This document shows positions 17,307-25,026 of a stretch of 64,000 nt of DNA, piece by piece. Under the pieces are notes generated by a model. The model did no database searches and was not told the DNA's origin. It saw nothing but the letters and a program-made list of their open reading frames with translations. How positions within the stretch are numbered: the first letter of the stretch is position 1; each line of letters begins with the position of its first letter. Origin of the DNA: Treponema_B putidum (GTDB lineage: Bacteria > Spirochaetota > Spirochaetia > Treponematales > Treponemataceae); NCBI RefSeq assembly GCF_007830595.1, contig NZ_VLLD01000003.1. One strand, given 5' to 3'. The position numbers were made by a program, and so were the translations under genes.

Positions 17307-18293
17307 CTAGGGACGCGAGACCAGCCGCAAGCCAAGATTGTGGAAGCGGTCGCCGGGGTCGTCGTCGCGCCGATACGCACGAGCAGCGTAACCCGCACCA
17401 TCGTTCCAGCCGCCGCCGCGCCCAACACGGTAAGTACCCGACGCACCACCCGCCGGATCTTGACCGCCTGTAGGCGTACTGTCACTATACCGGTCCCAGC
17501 ACCATTCCCATACGTTCCCGCTCATGTCGTATAACCCGTAGCCGTTCGCCGATTTCAGCTTTACTTGGTGTGTTTTGCCGTTCGCATCGCCTCCGTCATC
17601 ATTTTTGTACCACGCATAGTTTTTCAGCTCGCTTTTGGTATCCGTTCCCGCCCATTTGTCGTTTGTGCCGCCCTGTGCCGCCCATTCCCATTCAGCCTCC
17701 GTCGGTAAGCGAAACCCGTTTTTATTCCGGTCGCATACGGCATTATTCCAGTTTGTATTATTCGATGTCGGTATATTGCTAAAGTTCAGTGTATCGAAGT
17801 CTACGCCGGTAACCGTGTAACACGGATCAAGATTGCACGCCTTACTCAGCTTATTGCAAAATGCTATACACTGATACCAATTTACCTTCTCTACCGGACG
17901 CTTTTCCTGCACTTCGCCGCTTTCAGGCGGGTTGGAACTTCCCTGAAAAATACTCGGATTAGTGCTCATCACCGCTTGCCACAGCTCCTGCGTTACTTCG
18001 GTTTCACCTATCAAGTACGCGGTAAGGCTTACCGTGTGCGGTGCATTGTTGCTCACGTCGCTGTACCCTACGGTTCCGTTCGTTACGGCGGCGATGCCTT
18101 TCATTGTAAATTGTACGCCGCTTACCGTGTAGGTTTTGTCGGCAGGGGGCGTGCCGCCTGTACTACCGGCTCCTCCACTTGAGCCCGAACCGCCGGCACT
18201 GTTGGGGCAGCCGGTACACAGCAGTACCGCTGCCAATATTGCGGCTGTGATGAGCGCCGCGGCTCCTCTTTTCTTGTTGTTGATTGTTTTCAT
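17307..18293 (-). CDS. variable lipoprotein with FGE-sulfatase/C-type-lectin fold (copy C)
   Basis: 328 residues. Signal peptide with lipobox 'LLCTGC' (Cys about residue 29), Gly/Ser linker, then an FGE domain: 'FTMKGIAAVTNGTVG', 'IGETEVTQELWQAVM', 'RPVEKVNWYQCIAFCNKLS', 'GFRLPTEAEWEWAAQG', 'GNVWEWCWDRY', ending in a VR ('RVGRGGGWNDGAGYAAR' ... 'LGLRLVSRP'). This is closer to the standard family sequence than copies A and B and shares little with them outside the signal peptide and C-terminus. AAGGAG precedes the ATG and a TATAAT lies about 45 nt upstream. Base composition is visibly richer in GC than the surrounding genome. Confidence 0.9.
   Translation of the reverse strand: MKTINNKKRGAAALITAAILAAVLLCTGCPNSAGGSGSSGGAGSTGGTPPADKTYTVSGVQFTMKGIAAVTNGTVGYSDVSNNAPHTVSLTAYLIGETEVTQELWQAVMSTNPSIFQGSSNPPESGEVQEKRPVEKVNWYQCIAFCNKLSKACNLDPCYTVTGVDFDTLNFSNIPTSNNTNWNNAVCDRNKNGFRLPTEAEWEWAAQGGTNDKWAGTDTKSELKNYAWYKNDDGGDANGKTHQVKLKSANGYGLYDMSGNVWEWCWDRYSDSTPTGGQDPAGGASGTYRVGRGGGWNDGAGYAARAYRRDDDPGDRFHNLGLRLVSRP
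17310..17450 (-). repeat. variable region VR-C (different backbone)
   Basis: The last 141 bp of copy C align without gaps to the template repeat, but many differences fall at non-adenine template bases. The codons at usual variable positions (Asp, Gly, Asn, Arg, His, Tyr) still look diversified. It therefore probably derives from another template, or has drifted since its last round of homing. Confidence 0.65.
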
Positions 18294-18392
18294 CTTGAAA
18301 ATCTCCTTAATTAAAGTTTTATCAATTTGTAATTATATAGTTCGGCTACACCGCTTTACCGCCATGGACGGCGGTGGTTCCAGCATTACGAT

Positions 18393-18451
18393 GTTTTGCC
18401 GTGAGGCAAAACTCGAAACTCAAAATCGGACACGGATGTCCGATTTTGAGT
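18393..18451 (-). repeat. perfect hairpins 3' of VR-B
   Basis: A 15-bp perfect stem, 18418-18432 with 18437-18451, closes a 4-nt loop (CGGA); beside it GTTTTGCC (18393-18400) pairs with GGCAAAAC (18405-18412). The large hairpin starts about 27 nt past the VR-B stop codon. No T run follows on the minus strand, so it is a poor terminator and a good candidate for the structure that marks a DGR target. Confidence 0.7.
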
Positions 18452-18475
18452 ACCTCTCCGGCAAAATGTGTAAAC

Positions 18476-19597
18476 TCAAGGCCGGCAAGCCAGGCGGAAG
18501 CCAAGATAGTAGTTCCTGAAGTCAGGACCGATGAAGTTCCGTCTGCCTACAGTGCAGAAGTCCGCGTAGTCGTCCCAGCTGCCGCCGCGCCAAACACGGT
18601 AAGAACCCGACGCACCACCCTGAGGATCGGTAACAATACTGCCTTGCATATAAGCAGTATCGTTTGATGCAGGGTCATCCTTATACCAATCAAAACACCA
18701 TTCCCAGACATTACCGCTCATATCGTGTAAGCCAAGTGCATTCGCTCTCTTTTTTCCTACAGGATGAGTTTTTCCTCCTGAATTACCACTATACCACGCA
18801 ACCTCTCCTGTTTCCGCCGTATTCCAGTCAGCTTTCGCTCCGCTTGCACTGTTTAATTTGGTAAGGTATACCTCACTACCACCTTCGCCGTAGTTTACCG
18901 CATTTTCGTTGTTGTTTTGCCGGCGGGCCGCATATTCCCATTCCGCTTCAGTCGGAAGTCTAAAGCCTTTTTTACTCATATCAGCATAGGCTTTATCGCA
19001 AATATATTCTTCCCCATCTTTCGCCTTCGCATTTTTTAATACGGTAGAATCGCTATCGCTTTTGCGGTATACGCATTCTTCCTCGCCCAACGTCTTTTCC
19101 GTATACGCATTACACCATACTATGCAGTCCCGCCAGCTTATATTTGTTACCGGCTCTTTTTTTCCTTCATCTGTGGGAGCTGCTCCATCAGTACCATGAC
19201 TGCCTTCTCTTCCCTGATTGACAAAGACGTATCCCTTACCATTATCAGTATTCCATTTGAGTACACTATACCACAGCTCATAGGTTACCTCCGTCTTGCC
19301 TAGCTTGTAGGGGCTTAATTTCACCTTCCGGTCTTTAATAAATACGCCTTTCCTCCAAGCTTGATTTCCGGGTAAGGTGTAGTCAGGGTCAACGCCCGTA
19401 ATGGTTGCCCCTTGAATGTCTACAAACTCGTATACGATTTCAGGGGGTGCAGGCGGCGTGGCACTGCCCGAACCGCTTCCGCCCGCATTATTCGGGCAGC
19501 CTGTAAAGACCAGTGCCAATATTGCGGCTATGATGAGCGCCGCAGCTCCCTTCGTTTTCAAAGCAACTGCTTTGTTGTTTGAATTACTTGTTTTCAT
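18476..19597 (-). CDS. DGR-variable lipoprotein with FGE-sulfatase/C-type-lectin fold (copy B)
   Basis: 373 residues, intact. Signal peptide with lipobox 'LVFTGC' (Cys about residue 34), Gly/Ser/Pro linker, FGE domain ('GKTEVTYELWYSVL', 'PVTNISWRDCIVWCNAYT', 'GFRLPTEAEWEYAARR', 'DMSGNVWEWCFDWY'), ending in a variable segment ('RVWRGGSWDDYADFCTVG' ... 'LGFRLACRP'). Long stretches are almost identical to copy A at DNA level (18620-18860 and 19280-19540), with patchy differences between them. AAGGAGG lies before the ATG. Probably displayed on the cell surface as a binding protein of changing specificity; the ligand is unknown. Confidence 0.92.
   Translation of the reverse strand: MKTSNSNNKAVALKTKGAAALIIAAILALVFTGCPNNAGGSGSGSATPPAPPEIVYEFVDIQGATITGVDPDYTLPGNQAWRKGVFIKDRKVKLSPYKLGKTEVTYELWYSVLKWNTDNGKGYVFVNQGREGSHGTDGAAPTDEGKKEPVTNISWRDCIVWCNAYTEKTLGEEECVYRKSDSDSTVLKNAKAKDGEEYICDKAYADMSKKGFRLPTEAEWEYAARRQNNNENAVNYGEGGSEVYLTKLNSASGAKADWNTAETGEVAWYSGNSGGKTHPVGKKRANALGLHDMSGNVWEWCFDWYKDDPASNDTAYMQGSIVTDPQGGASGSYRVWRGGSWDDYADFCTVGRRNFIGPDFRNYYLGFRLACRP
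18479..18619 (-). repeat. variable region VR-B
   Basis: Last 141 bp of lipoprotein copy B. Within the variable core it differs from the template repeat at about 20 sites, all template adenines on the coding strand. Two further differences lie in the last few bases (GCCGGCC against GTCTGCCC), at non-adenines, consistent with the end of the region copied from template. Confidence 0.83.
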
Positions 19598-19673
19598 CTT
19601 GAAAACCTCCTTGTTTTAATTTGTAATTGGTAATGGGTAATTATCAATTATCCATATTGTCTATCATTACACC

Positions 19674-19757
19674 GGTAGATTGGCTACCATTACTGTGGTA
19701 GACTGGCTACCATTATGCCGGTAGGGTGCCTACCATTACGTTTGTAGACAGTCTACC
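19674..19757. repeat. four palindromic 15-mers at exact 23-bp spacing
   Basis: GGTAGATTGGCTACC (19674), GGTAGACTGGCTACC (19697), GGTAGGGTGCCTACC (19720) and a variant with GTAGACAGTCTAC (19744-19756) recur every 23 bp, separated by CATTAY-rich spacers. Each unit is an inverted repeat GGTAG...CTACC. The array fills the gap between the DUF4469-like gene and lipoprotein copy B. It could be a set of protein-binding operators or an RNA stem array. Confidence 0.75.
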
Positions 19758-19766
19758 GGCTCCGTT

Positions 19767-20477
19767 TTATGCGGCGCACGTGAGCGGTTTGTTGAACCGG
19801 CCGGTTTTGTGCGTTTTCAGTTTTTTACCACCCATATCGATTTTTGTCCGCACTTCGATGTAGTAGGTACCGGCCGCCAAATCGGCAGGGATTATTGCCA
19901 TAAGACGCGCGGGTTTGTTTTCGGCGATGACGGCGGCACGGACGGCCTCTCCGGTTTCGGGTACAAAGAAGATGCCCTGTGCTTCGTCTTTAGCATCGAA
20001 CTTGAGCCGGCTTCCGACCAGTTGTACCACCCCGCCTTTAGTCAGGGTTGTGTTTACCGCTCCCGTTACGATGTCGGTAACTTCGGTGATGTAGGGGTCG
20101 GTACTTACGCCTTCGGTTTTTTCGCACTTGACTTTGGTAACCGCATCGCGAAGGAGCGTGCCGGCGGTTATGTTCAAGTTTACCGTGTGCCGCTTTTTAT
20201 CGAAGCTGTCGTTTGCTCCGTCAAATACGCCGGATATGCTCATCGAGGTGTTCATAAGCGGTGTGTTAACGGCCGAGCCGTCTTTGATAATGGCACTTAC
20301 TACCTCTCCGTAGACTTGCAAGGTTGCCGCCACATCCGCACGCGTGAGCGTGGTACCTTTTTCCATCATCAGGTCTATAATCTCGTCAAGAGTGTACGAG
20401 CGCACATCAGTTGCCTGTGCCATGTAGTCGTCCGGCGCAGGGGTGAGTAAGTTTTCGCGCAAACAATACTTTAATAT
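19767..20477 (-). CDS. HU-like/DUF4469-type protein of unknown function
   Basis: About 236 residues. The N-terminal half resembles the HU-like DNA-binding family that opens with 'RENLLTPAPDDYMA' ('TLTRADVAATLQVYGEVV' fits its helix pair). The C-terminal half resembles the DUF4469 Ig-like domain ('VQLVGSRLKFDA', 'GTYYIEVRTKI'). No signal peptide is visible. No ATG exists at the natural N-terminus: AAGGAG (20489-20484) stands 6 nt before ATA TTA AAG TAT, which would give the expected family start (xLKYCLRENLL). A TTG at 20462 is the alternative and would lose five family residues. It is first in the minus-strand island; its relation to the lipoproteins is unknown. Confidence 0.75.
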   Translation of the reverse strand: MLKYCLRENLLTPAPDDYMAQATDVRSYTLDEIIDLMMEKGTTLTRADVAATLQVYGEVVSAIIKDGSAVNTPLMNTSMSISGVFDGANDSFDKKRHTVNLNITAGTLLRDAVTKVKCEKTEGVSTDPYITEVTDIVTGAVNTTLTKGGVVQLVGSRLKFDAKDEAQGIFFVPETGEAVRAAVIAENKPARLMAIIPADLAAGTYYIEVRTKIDMGGKKLKTHKTGRFNKPLTCAA

Positions 20478-20503
20478 CTTGTTCTCCTTATATTTTTTAA
20501 TTT

Positions 20504-20615
20504 AACCGCGGAGCACGCCAAGGACGCAAGGTGTTTTAAGAAGGCTTTGTAAGGCATTCTTTTATAATCCTTTGCGAAGTTGAGCGAAGCTCAAGGCTTG
20601 GCGTTCGTTGCGGTT
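20504..20615. repeat. short inverted-repeat element (AACCGC ... GCGGTT)
   Basis: 19-nt arms, 20504-20522 and 20597-20615, pair at about 15 of 19 positions. Inside is a small hairpin GTTGAG/CTCAAG, and TTTTTT follows on the plus strand. Sequence such as ACGCCAAGGACGCAAG resembles the arm-proximal part of the element at 52502-52661. Confidence 0.55.
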
Positions 20616-20733
20616 TTTTACACGGTGTATGAAAAAAGCCCAAGGGCAGACAGTCAGTCTTTGACGGACTGCCGATCTTTGGACATGGTTTGAGTAATTG
20701 ATATTTAAATTTATTTGGGCACAGCTTACCCTC

Positions 20734-20774
20734 AGCTGTGAAGCTGTGAAGCTGTGAAGCTGTGAAGCTGTGAA
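20734..20774. repeat. tandem array of five 8-bp units (AGCTGTGA)
   Basis: AGCTGTGA repeats five times without change. A unit not divisible by three, outside coding sequence, is prone to slippage. It lies about 260 bp upstream of the DUF4469-like gene. Confidence 0.85.
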
Positions 20775-20986
20775 TTTTGCTCGATACGATGTTTTATGTC
20801 AAGCGCTTTTGCAAAACTTTTTACACTTTTTTTGTGAGAATGTTTATAACTGCCGGCGGTGCGTTTCCATATCATTGGTATTTAGTATACACGGTTTTGC
20901 TGCATATTGCAAGGTCGTTTTGGACTTTTTTAACAGTAGAGATACAAAGTGCGCAAAGGTAAGAATCTTAATAATGACGGAGCGGC

Positions 20987-21763
20987 CTACAATCGCTTTT
21001 CAGGTATAACAACCGGATAGCCCGCAGCGTTAAAGAGTTTAGCTTCAATATTGTAAATGCTCAAAATATTTTGAGGATTCAGCACCTCTTCGGGACTGCC
21101 TTGGGCAAAAATTTTACCCTCTTTCATTGCAAAAAGGTAGTTGCCGTAACGGGCAGCTTGATTTAAGTCGTGAAGAACCAAAACTACCGTAACCCCCGTT
21201 TCCTTGTTTAGACGGTTTACAAGCTCCAAGAATTCTATTTGATGAGCCAGATCCAAATAGGTGGTCGGCTCATCAAACAAAAGGATATCCGGCTCTTGGG
21301 CAAGGGCCATGGCGATCCAAGCTCTTTGTCTTTCGCCGCCGGACAGGGTTTCCAAGGTTTTGTCCCGCAAGGCAAAGGTATTTGTAAGCTTCATAACTTC
21401 TTCTATTATCTTTTGGTCGGAAGCTTCAAAGCCCTCAAACCATTTTTTATGGGGATAACGGCCGAAATAGACCAATTCTTCGATGCTCATATCATCCGGG
21501 TTTTTATTTTGCTGTAATAGGATAGAAACTTTTTGGGCGAGTTTTTTGGAATCCATTTTTGAGATGTCTTTTTCTTCGATAAAGATTTTACCGGAAACGG
21601 GTTTTATAATTCCTGCGATGCTTTTTAAAATGCTGGACTTCCCCGAAGCGTTAGGCCCGATTATCGAAACCACCTGCCCCTTTTTTACCCTTAGGTTTAA
21701 ATTTTGAACAACAGGTTTGTCTCCGTAGGAAAGGCTTAAATCCTCTATCCTAAGCATGTCCAT
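20987..21763 (-). CDS. iron/heme/cobalamin-type ABC transporter ATP-binding protein (FecE/BtuD-like)
   Basis: 258 residues with Walker A 'GPNASGKSS', Q-loop 'LLQQNKNPDD', signature 'LSGGERQRAW' and Walker B 'ILLFDEPTTYLD', most like ATPases for siderophore, heme or B12 import. Its start overlaps the precorrin-6A reductase gene by 14 nt and GAGG precedes it, so it is the last gene of the corrin run; B12 or cobalt-related import is a reasonable guess. The permease and binding protein are not downstream, where the variable-lipoprotein island begins. Confidence 0.88.
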   Translation of the reverse strand: MDMLRIEDLSLSYGDKPVVQNLNLRVKKGQVVSIIGPNASGKSSILKSIAGIIKPVSGKIFIEEKDISKMDSKKLAQKVSILLQQNKNPDDMSIEELVYFGRYPHKKWFEGFEASDQKIIEEVMKLTNTFALRDKTLETLSGGERQRAWIAMALAQEPDILLFDEPTTYLDLAHQIEFLELVNRLNKETGVTVVLVLHDLNQAARYGNYLFAMKEGKIFAQGSPEEVLNPQNILSIYNIEAKLFNAAGYPVVIPEKRL

Positions 21764-22508
21764 ATTTTAAAACCTCTTTTTTAAATTCTTCAAATTCGAT
21801 AATACCCTCTTCTTTTCCTCGTCCGAGAATTAAGGCTATTATATTTAGAGCTTCACAGGCGGCGAGTTTTTCCCTTGTGCCTCCGGCATCCCCGCTGTCC
21901 TTCATCACAATATAGGAGGCTCCGTATTCTTTAAACATAGCTTCATTTAAATTTTGAGAAAAGGGGCCTGTCATGGCAATTATGTCCTGAGTCGCAACTC
22001 CTGCATTTTTACATTTTTCGATACTGTCCGCCGTAGGTAAAATTCTATATACAAAGCGGTTTGAGGAACGGAAGGCTTCAAAGTCCGAAACGGTTTTGGA
22101 ACCTGTCGTAAAAAAAACCGTAGAAGATTTTAATTCTTTTAAAAATGAGCAAAGGCCTTCCATATCCTCAAAAGTGTAAAAGCTATTTTGCTCCAAGTCC
22201 GTTGAAGATTGCGAAGTTCCGCGGGTAAAGCGTAAATATTTTATGTTTAAGTTTTGTGCGGTTTTTTTTGCATTTTGAGAAACGATTAGGGCATAAGGAT
22301 GGCTTAAATCGGCAATGAGGCTTATTTTTTCTTCAATACAAAATTGTTCCATTTGAAGAGCATCCATTCTGCCGATTTTAAGTTTATGATTTTTAAAAAA
22401 GTCCTTGCTTTCTTCTGTTGCAACGCTCATTATATAGGGCTCATTTTTTGCTTTTAAAAAATCTGCAAGGCTTCCGGCTTCGGTTGTTCCGCCTATAATC
22501 CAGATCAT
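21750..22508 (-). CDS. cbiJ: precorrin-6A/cobalt-precorrin-6A reductase (CbiJ/CobK)
   Basis: NAD(P)H-dependent reduction of the corrin macrocycle. 252 residues, opening with 'IWIIGGTTEAGSLADFL' and carrying the family's C-terminal pattern 'MTGPFSQNLNEAMFKEYGA' then 'KDSGDAGG'. Overlaps the upstream methyltransferase gene by 4 nt. Fits the anaerobic pathway together with the cbiF and cbiG genes at 31.8-33.6 kb. Confidence 0.9.
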   Translation of the reverse strand: MIWIIGGTTEAGSLADFLKAKNEPYIMSVATEESKDFFKNHKLKIGRMDALQMEQFCIEEKISLIADLSHPYALIVSQNAKKTAQNLNIKYLRFTRGTSQSSTDLEQNSFYTFEDMEGLCSFLKELKSSTVFFTTGSKTVSDFEAFRSSNRFVYRILPTADSIEKCKNAGVATQDIIAMTGPFSQNLNEAMFKEYGASYIVMKDSGDAGGTREKLAACEALNIIALILGRGKEEGIIEFEEFKKEVLKYGHA

Positions 22509-23227
22509 TTAATCTTATATCCTCGCGGGGTAATTATTTTTCCGTTTTGAATGTAGGTGTTGCTGTTGCCTATTATTATCAGGCTGAACATATCGATTTC
22601 ATCGTAATTTATTTTTTGAAGCTCGGTAACGATAATTTTTTCGTTATTACGGCAGGCATTTTTTACTATGCCTACGGGCGTTTTGGGAGCCCTGAATTTT
22701 AAGATTATATTTACGGCTTCTTCGATATAATCGGAACGGGTTTTAGATTTTGGATTGTAGAGAGCAATTACAAAGTCGCCCTCCGCCGCTAAGCCGACTC
22801 TTTTTTTTATAACCTCGTAATCGGTGAGCCTGTCGGAAAGGCTGATAAGGGCCGTATCGTGCATTAAGGGGGCACCCAGTCTTGAAGCTGCGGCAAAGGC
22901 GGCGGAAATACCCGGAATTATTTCGACATTTAAATCGGGAGCAAGCTCCAAGATTGGGCCTGCCATTCCGTAAAGACCGGCATCTCCCGTGCTTATAATG
23001 CTTACGGTTTTTCCTTCCTTTACCTTTGAAACTGCATACTTACATCTTTCAATTTCGCCGGTCATTCCCGTTTGAAAAACTTCTTTACCTTCGATAAAGG
23101 GTTTTATATATTCAATGTAGCCTGAATAGCCTACAATTATCTCGGATTGCTTTAAGGCCTCGGCCGCCTGAGCCGACATATATTCCGCCCCGCCGGGGCC
23201 TATACCTACAACAAATAATTTACTCAA
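22505..23227 (-). CDS. cbiH: precorrin-3B / cobalt-factor III C17-methyltransferase (CbiH/CobJ)
   Basis: SAM-dependent methyltransferase that also contracts the ring in corrin synthesis. 240 residues: 'VGIGPGGAEYMSAQA' at the N-terminus, 'IISTGDAGLYGMAGPIL' (SAM site) and 'VIALYNPKSKTR', all typical of CobJ/CbiH. First gene of a three-gene overlapping run with cbiJ and the ABC ATPase. Confidence 0.92.
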   Translation of the reverse strand: MSKLFVVGIGPGGAEYMSAQAAEALKQSEIIVGYSGYIEYIKPFIEGKEVFQTGMTGEIERCKYAVSKVKEGKTVSIISTGDAGLYGMAGPILELAPDLNVEIIPGISAAFAAASRLGAPLMHDTALISLSDRLTDYEVIKKRVGLAAEGDFVIALYNPKSKTRSDYIEEAVNIILKFRAPKTPVGIVKNACRNNEKIIVTELQKINYDEIDMFSLIIIGNSNTYIQNGKIITPRGYKIK

Positions 23228-23253
23228 TTTTATTTCCTCGCTTCTAACTCATT

Positions 23254-24870
23254 TTATAAAAGAGTTTCGGTTTTCCAGTCTTTTATGGTGCGTTCTTTTT
23301 CATCAAAGGATGAACCGATTAAGACAATCTTTTTACCGCTTGATTTAAAAGGAACTGCATAGCCTTTTTCTTTTATCTGTGCTATTGCATCTGCCGAGCT
23401 TCCGTTTCCGTCAAGTTTAAATTCAAAGATATAAACCGCATCTGCCGTGTGAACAATACAGTCTGCTCTTCCGGCTGCACAGTGTATTTCGGTTTCGACA
23501 AACTGTCCCATCAGCTTAAAAATCAAATAAACGGCCGTCTGATAGTTTTGCTCCCTAAGCTTTAATTTTTCTTTGGGAAGATTATCGTAAGGAATTCCGG
23601 CAATTATGGACTTCATTCTTTCCATAAAACCGTCCACATTTCCTGCCTTTACATCTTCAACAAAACGCCAAACGGAAGAAGCCGTTTGATCAGCACGCAA
23701 AGAAGTATAGTCCGGCAAAAGATTTTTTAGAAACCCGTAGCGGACCTCATCATTAGGAAAACCTAACCTGTAAAGGGCTGCTTCTCTTATATATTCTTTT
23801 ATTGTTAAATATCCTGCCTGAAATAAAATCGGAAGAGGGTTCTTTGTGTCGGCTCGGTAATCGGATAAGCCGGCCTCATCAAGCTCAATATTCCCGTCTA
23901 AGTCGGGAATATTATAGTGAGCATCTTTTAGATAGTTTACCAAAAAGGTCGGAGTTCCTGTTGCAAACCAATAACTGCCGGCATTGTTTGCCGAAAAAAC
24001 ATTTAAAATACTGAATGGGTTATAGACGCTTTCCCCTGCGCCGGCAAACAAGTAGCCGTCATATCGCTTCTTTAAAAGCTCTACACAGGATTCATAGCTT
24101 ATCTTTTCTTTTTCTGCCAAGGCCTCAATTTCAGGCTTAAAAGTAAGGTGCAATTCTTTTTCGGTAATACCGCAAATTGAAGAGTAAGATTCGTGTAAAC
24201 TTATATCCTGCAAATTATTTAAATCGCTAAAAATACTTATCTTACTGAATTTTGTTACGCCCGTTAAAAACGAAAAGCGGATATATTGGTCGCAAGTTTT
24301 TAAAACAGAATAAAAAGATTTAAGCGTGCTTCGGAATTCTTCGTTTAGGGCTTCATTTACATACATTGTCTGTAAAAGAGGCTTGTCATACTCGTCTACG
24401 AGGATAACGACCTTTTTTCCGGTTTTTTCATAAGCTGTTTGTATTAAAAAGGCAAAGCGTTTACCAAAAGACAATCTACTTGTCTTCAATCCAAGACGTT
24501 TTTCTTCATTTTGCAAAAAGAATTCAAGACTTTCGTTCAATGAATCAGGTAAATCATAACGCCCCATATTAAAATCCAAGTATAGGACAGGGTATTCAAT
24601 CCAAGGCTCTGAGCCTTCCGACTTAGCCCTTTCTTCTTCAGCCTTTTCAATATATAAGCCTTTAAAAAGGTCTTTCTTTCCCAAAAAATAGGCTGCAAGC
24701 GTAGAAAGGAAAAGGCTTTTTCCAAATCGGCGCGGGCGGCTTAAAAAATAGGGAGACGAGGTTAAAATCAGCCTAAAAAGATGCTCTGTTTTATCAACAT
24801 AAAGATATTTATCTGTTCTAAGTTTTTCAAAACTTTGAATGCCGATAGGCAGCTTTCTATAAAGATTCAT
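23254..24870 (-). CDS. AAA-family ATPase with C-terminal PD-(D/E)XK nuclease domain (DUF1703 type)
   Basis: 538 residues. N-terminal AAA-ATPase-like domain ('LPIGIQSFEKLRTDKYLYVD', modified P-loop 'SRPRRFGKSLF', 'VVILVDEYDKPLL') and a C-terminal nuclease-like domain ('RADCIVHTADAVYIFEFKLDG', the D...ExK pattern). Such genes are common, repeated accessory genes in oral bacteria; the role is unproven. The frame is open to 25008, but AGGAGG and the family start support the ATG at 24870. It lies between cbiH and a divergently transcribed Rpn nuclease gene. Confidence 0.88.
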   Translation of the reverse strand: MNLYRKLPIGIQSFEKLRTDKYLYVDKTEHLFRLILTSSPYFLSRPRRFGKSLFLSTLAAYFLGKKDLFKGLYIEKAEEERAKSEGSEPWIEYPVLYLDFNMGRYDLPDSLNESLEFFLQNEEKRLGLKTSRLSFGKRFAFLIQTAYEKTGKKVVILVDEYDKPLLQTMYVNEALNEEFRSTLKSFYSVLKTCDQYIRFSFLTGVTKFSKISIFSDLNNLQDISLHESYSSICGITEKELHLTFKPEIEALAEKEKISYESCVELLKKRYDGYLFAGAGESVYNPFSILNVFSANNAGSYWFATGTPTFLVNYLKDAHYNIPDLDGNIELDEAGLSDYRADTKNPLPILFQAGYLTIKEYIREAALYRLGFPNDEVRYGFLKNLLPDYTSLRADQTASSVWRFVEDVKAGNVDGFMERMKSIIAGIPYDNLPKEKLKLREQNYQTAVYLIFKLMGQFVETEIHCAAGRADCIVHTADAVYIFEFKLDGNGSSADAIAQIKEKGYAVPFKSSGKKIVLIGSSFDEKERTIKDWKTETLL

Positions 24871-24975
24871 TATGAGCCTCCTTAGCTTTTTTTTATAATT
24901 ATATAACAAAATACCCTTATGTACAAGCTGAGCTAACACGGAAACTTTAACAGGAAATCTTTCCCTAACGCTCCC

Positions 24976-25004
24976 TTTTAAAATACGCTCATCTGTGGTA
25001 TAAT
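24976..25004 (+). promoter_or_regulatory. promoter of the Rpn-type gene
   Basis: TATAAT at 24999-25004, 22 nt before the ATG at 25027, with a weak -35 (TTTTAA). A similar TATAAT-ATG arrangement precedes the Rpn remnant on the minus strand near 31780. Confidence 0.45.
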
Positions 25005-25026
25005 ACAATCAAGAGAGGGCATAGTT

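Larger units (their letters stand above)
20478..20986. other. gene-free stretch upstream of the DUF4469-like gene
   Basis: About 500 bases with no supportable gene. It holds an imperfect inverted-repeat element (20504-20615) and an 8-bp tandem array (20734-20774). The short plus-strand frames here have no family features or good ribosome sites. Confidence 0.6.

Noticed and set aside
19809..20450. Long plus-strand frame of 213 codons
   Set aside because: Exact antisense of the HU/DUF4469-like gene in a GC-richer region; no family features, no ribosome site, biased composition.
15500..20500. DGR reverse transcriptase or Avd gene
   Set aside because: Looked for an RT-sized frame with a YxDD-type motif near the TR and through the window; none is present.
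20770..21009. 79-codon plus-strand frame after the 8-bp repeats
   Set aside because: No ribosome site, odd composition, runs into the ABC ATPase gene on the other strand.
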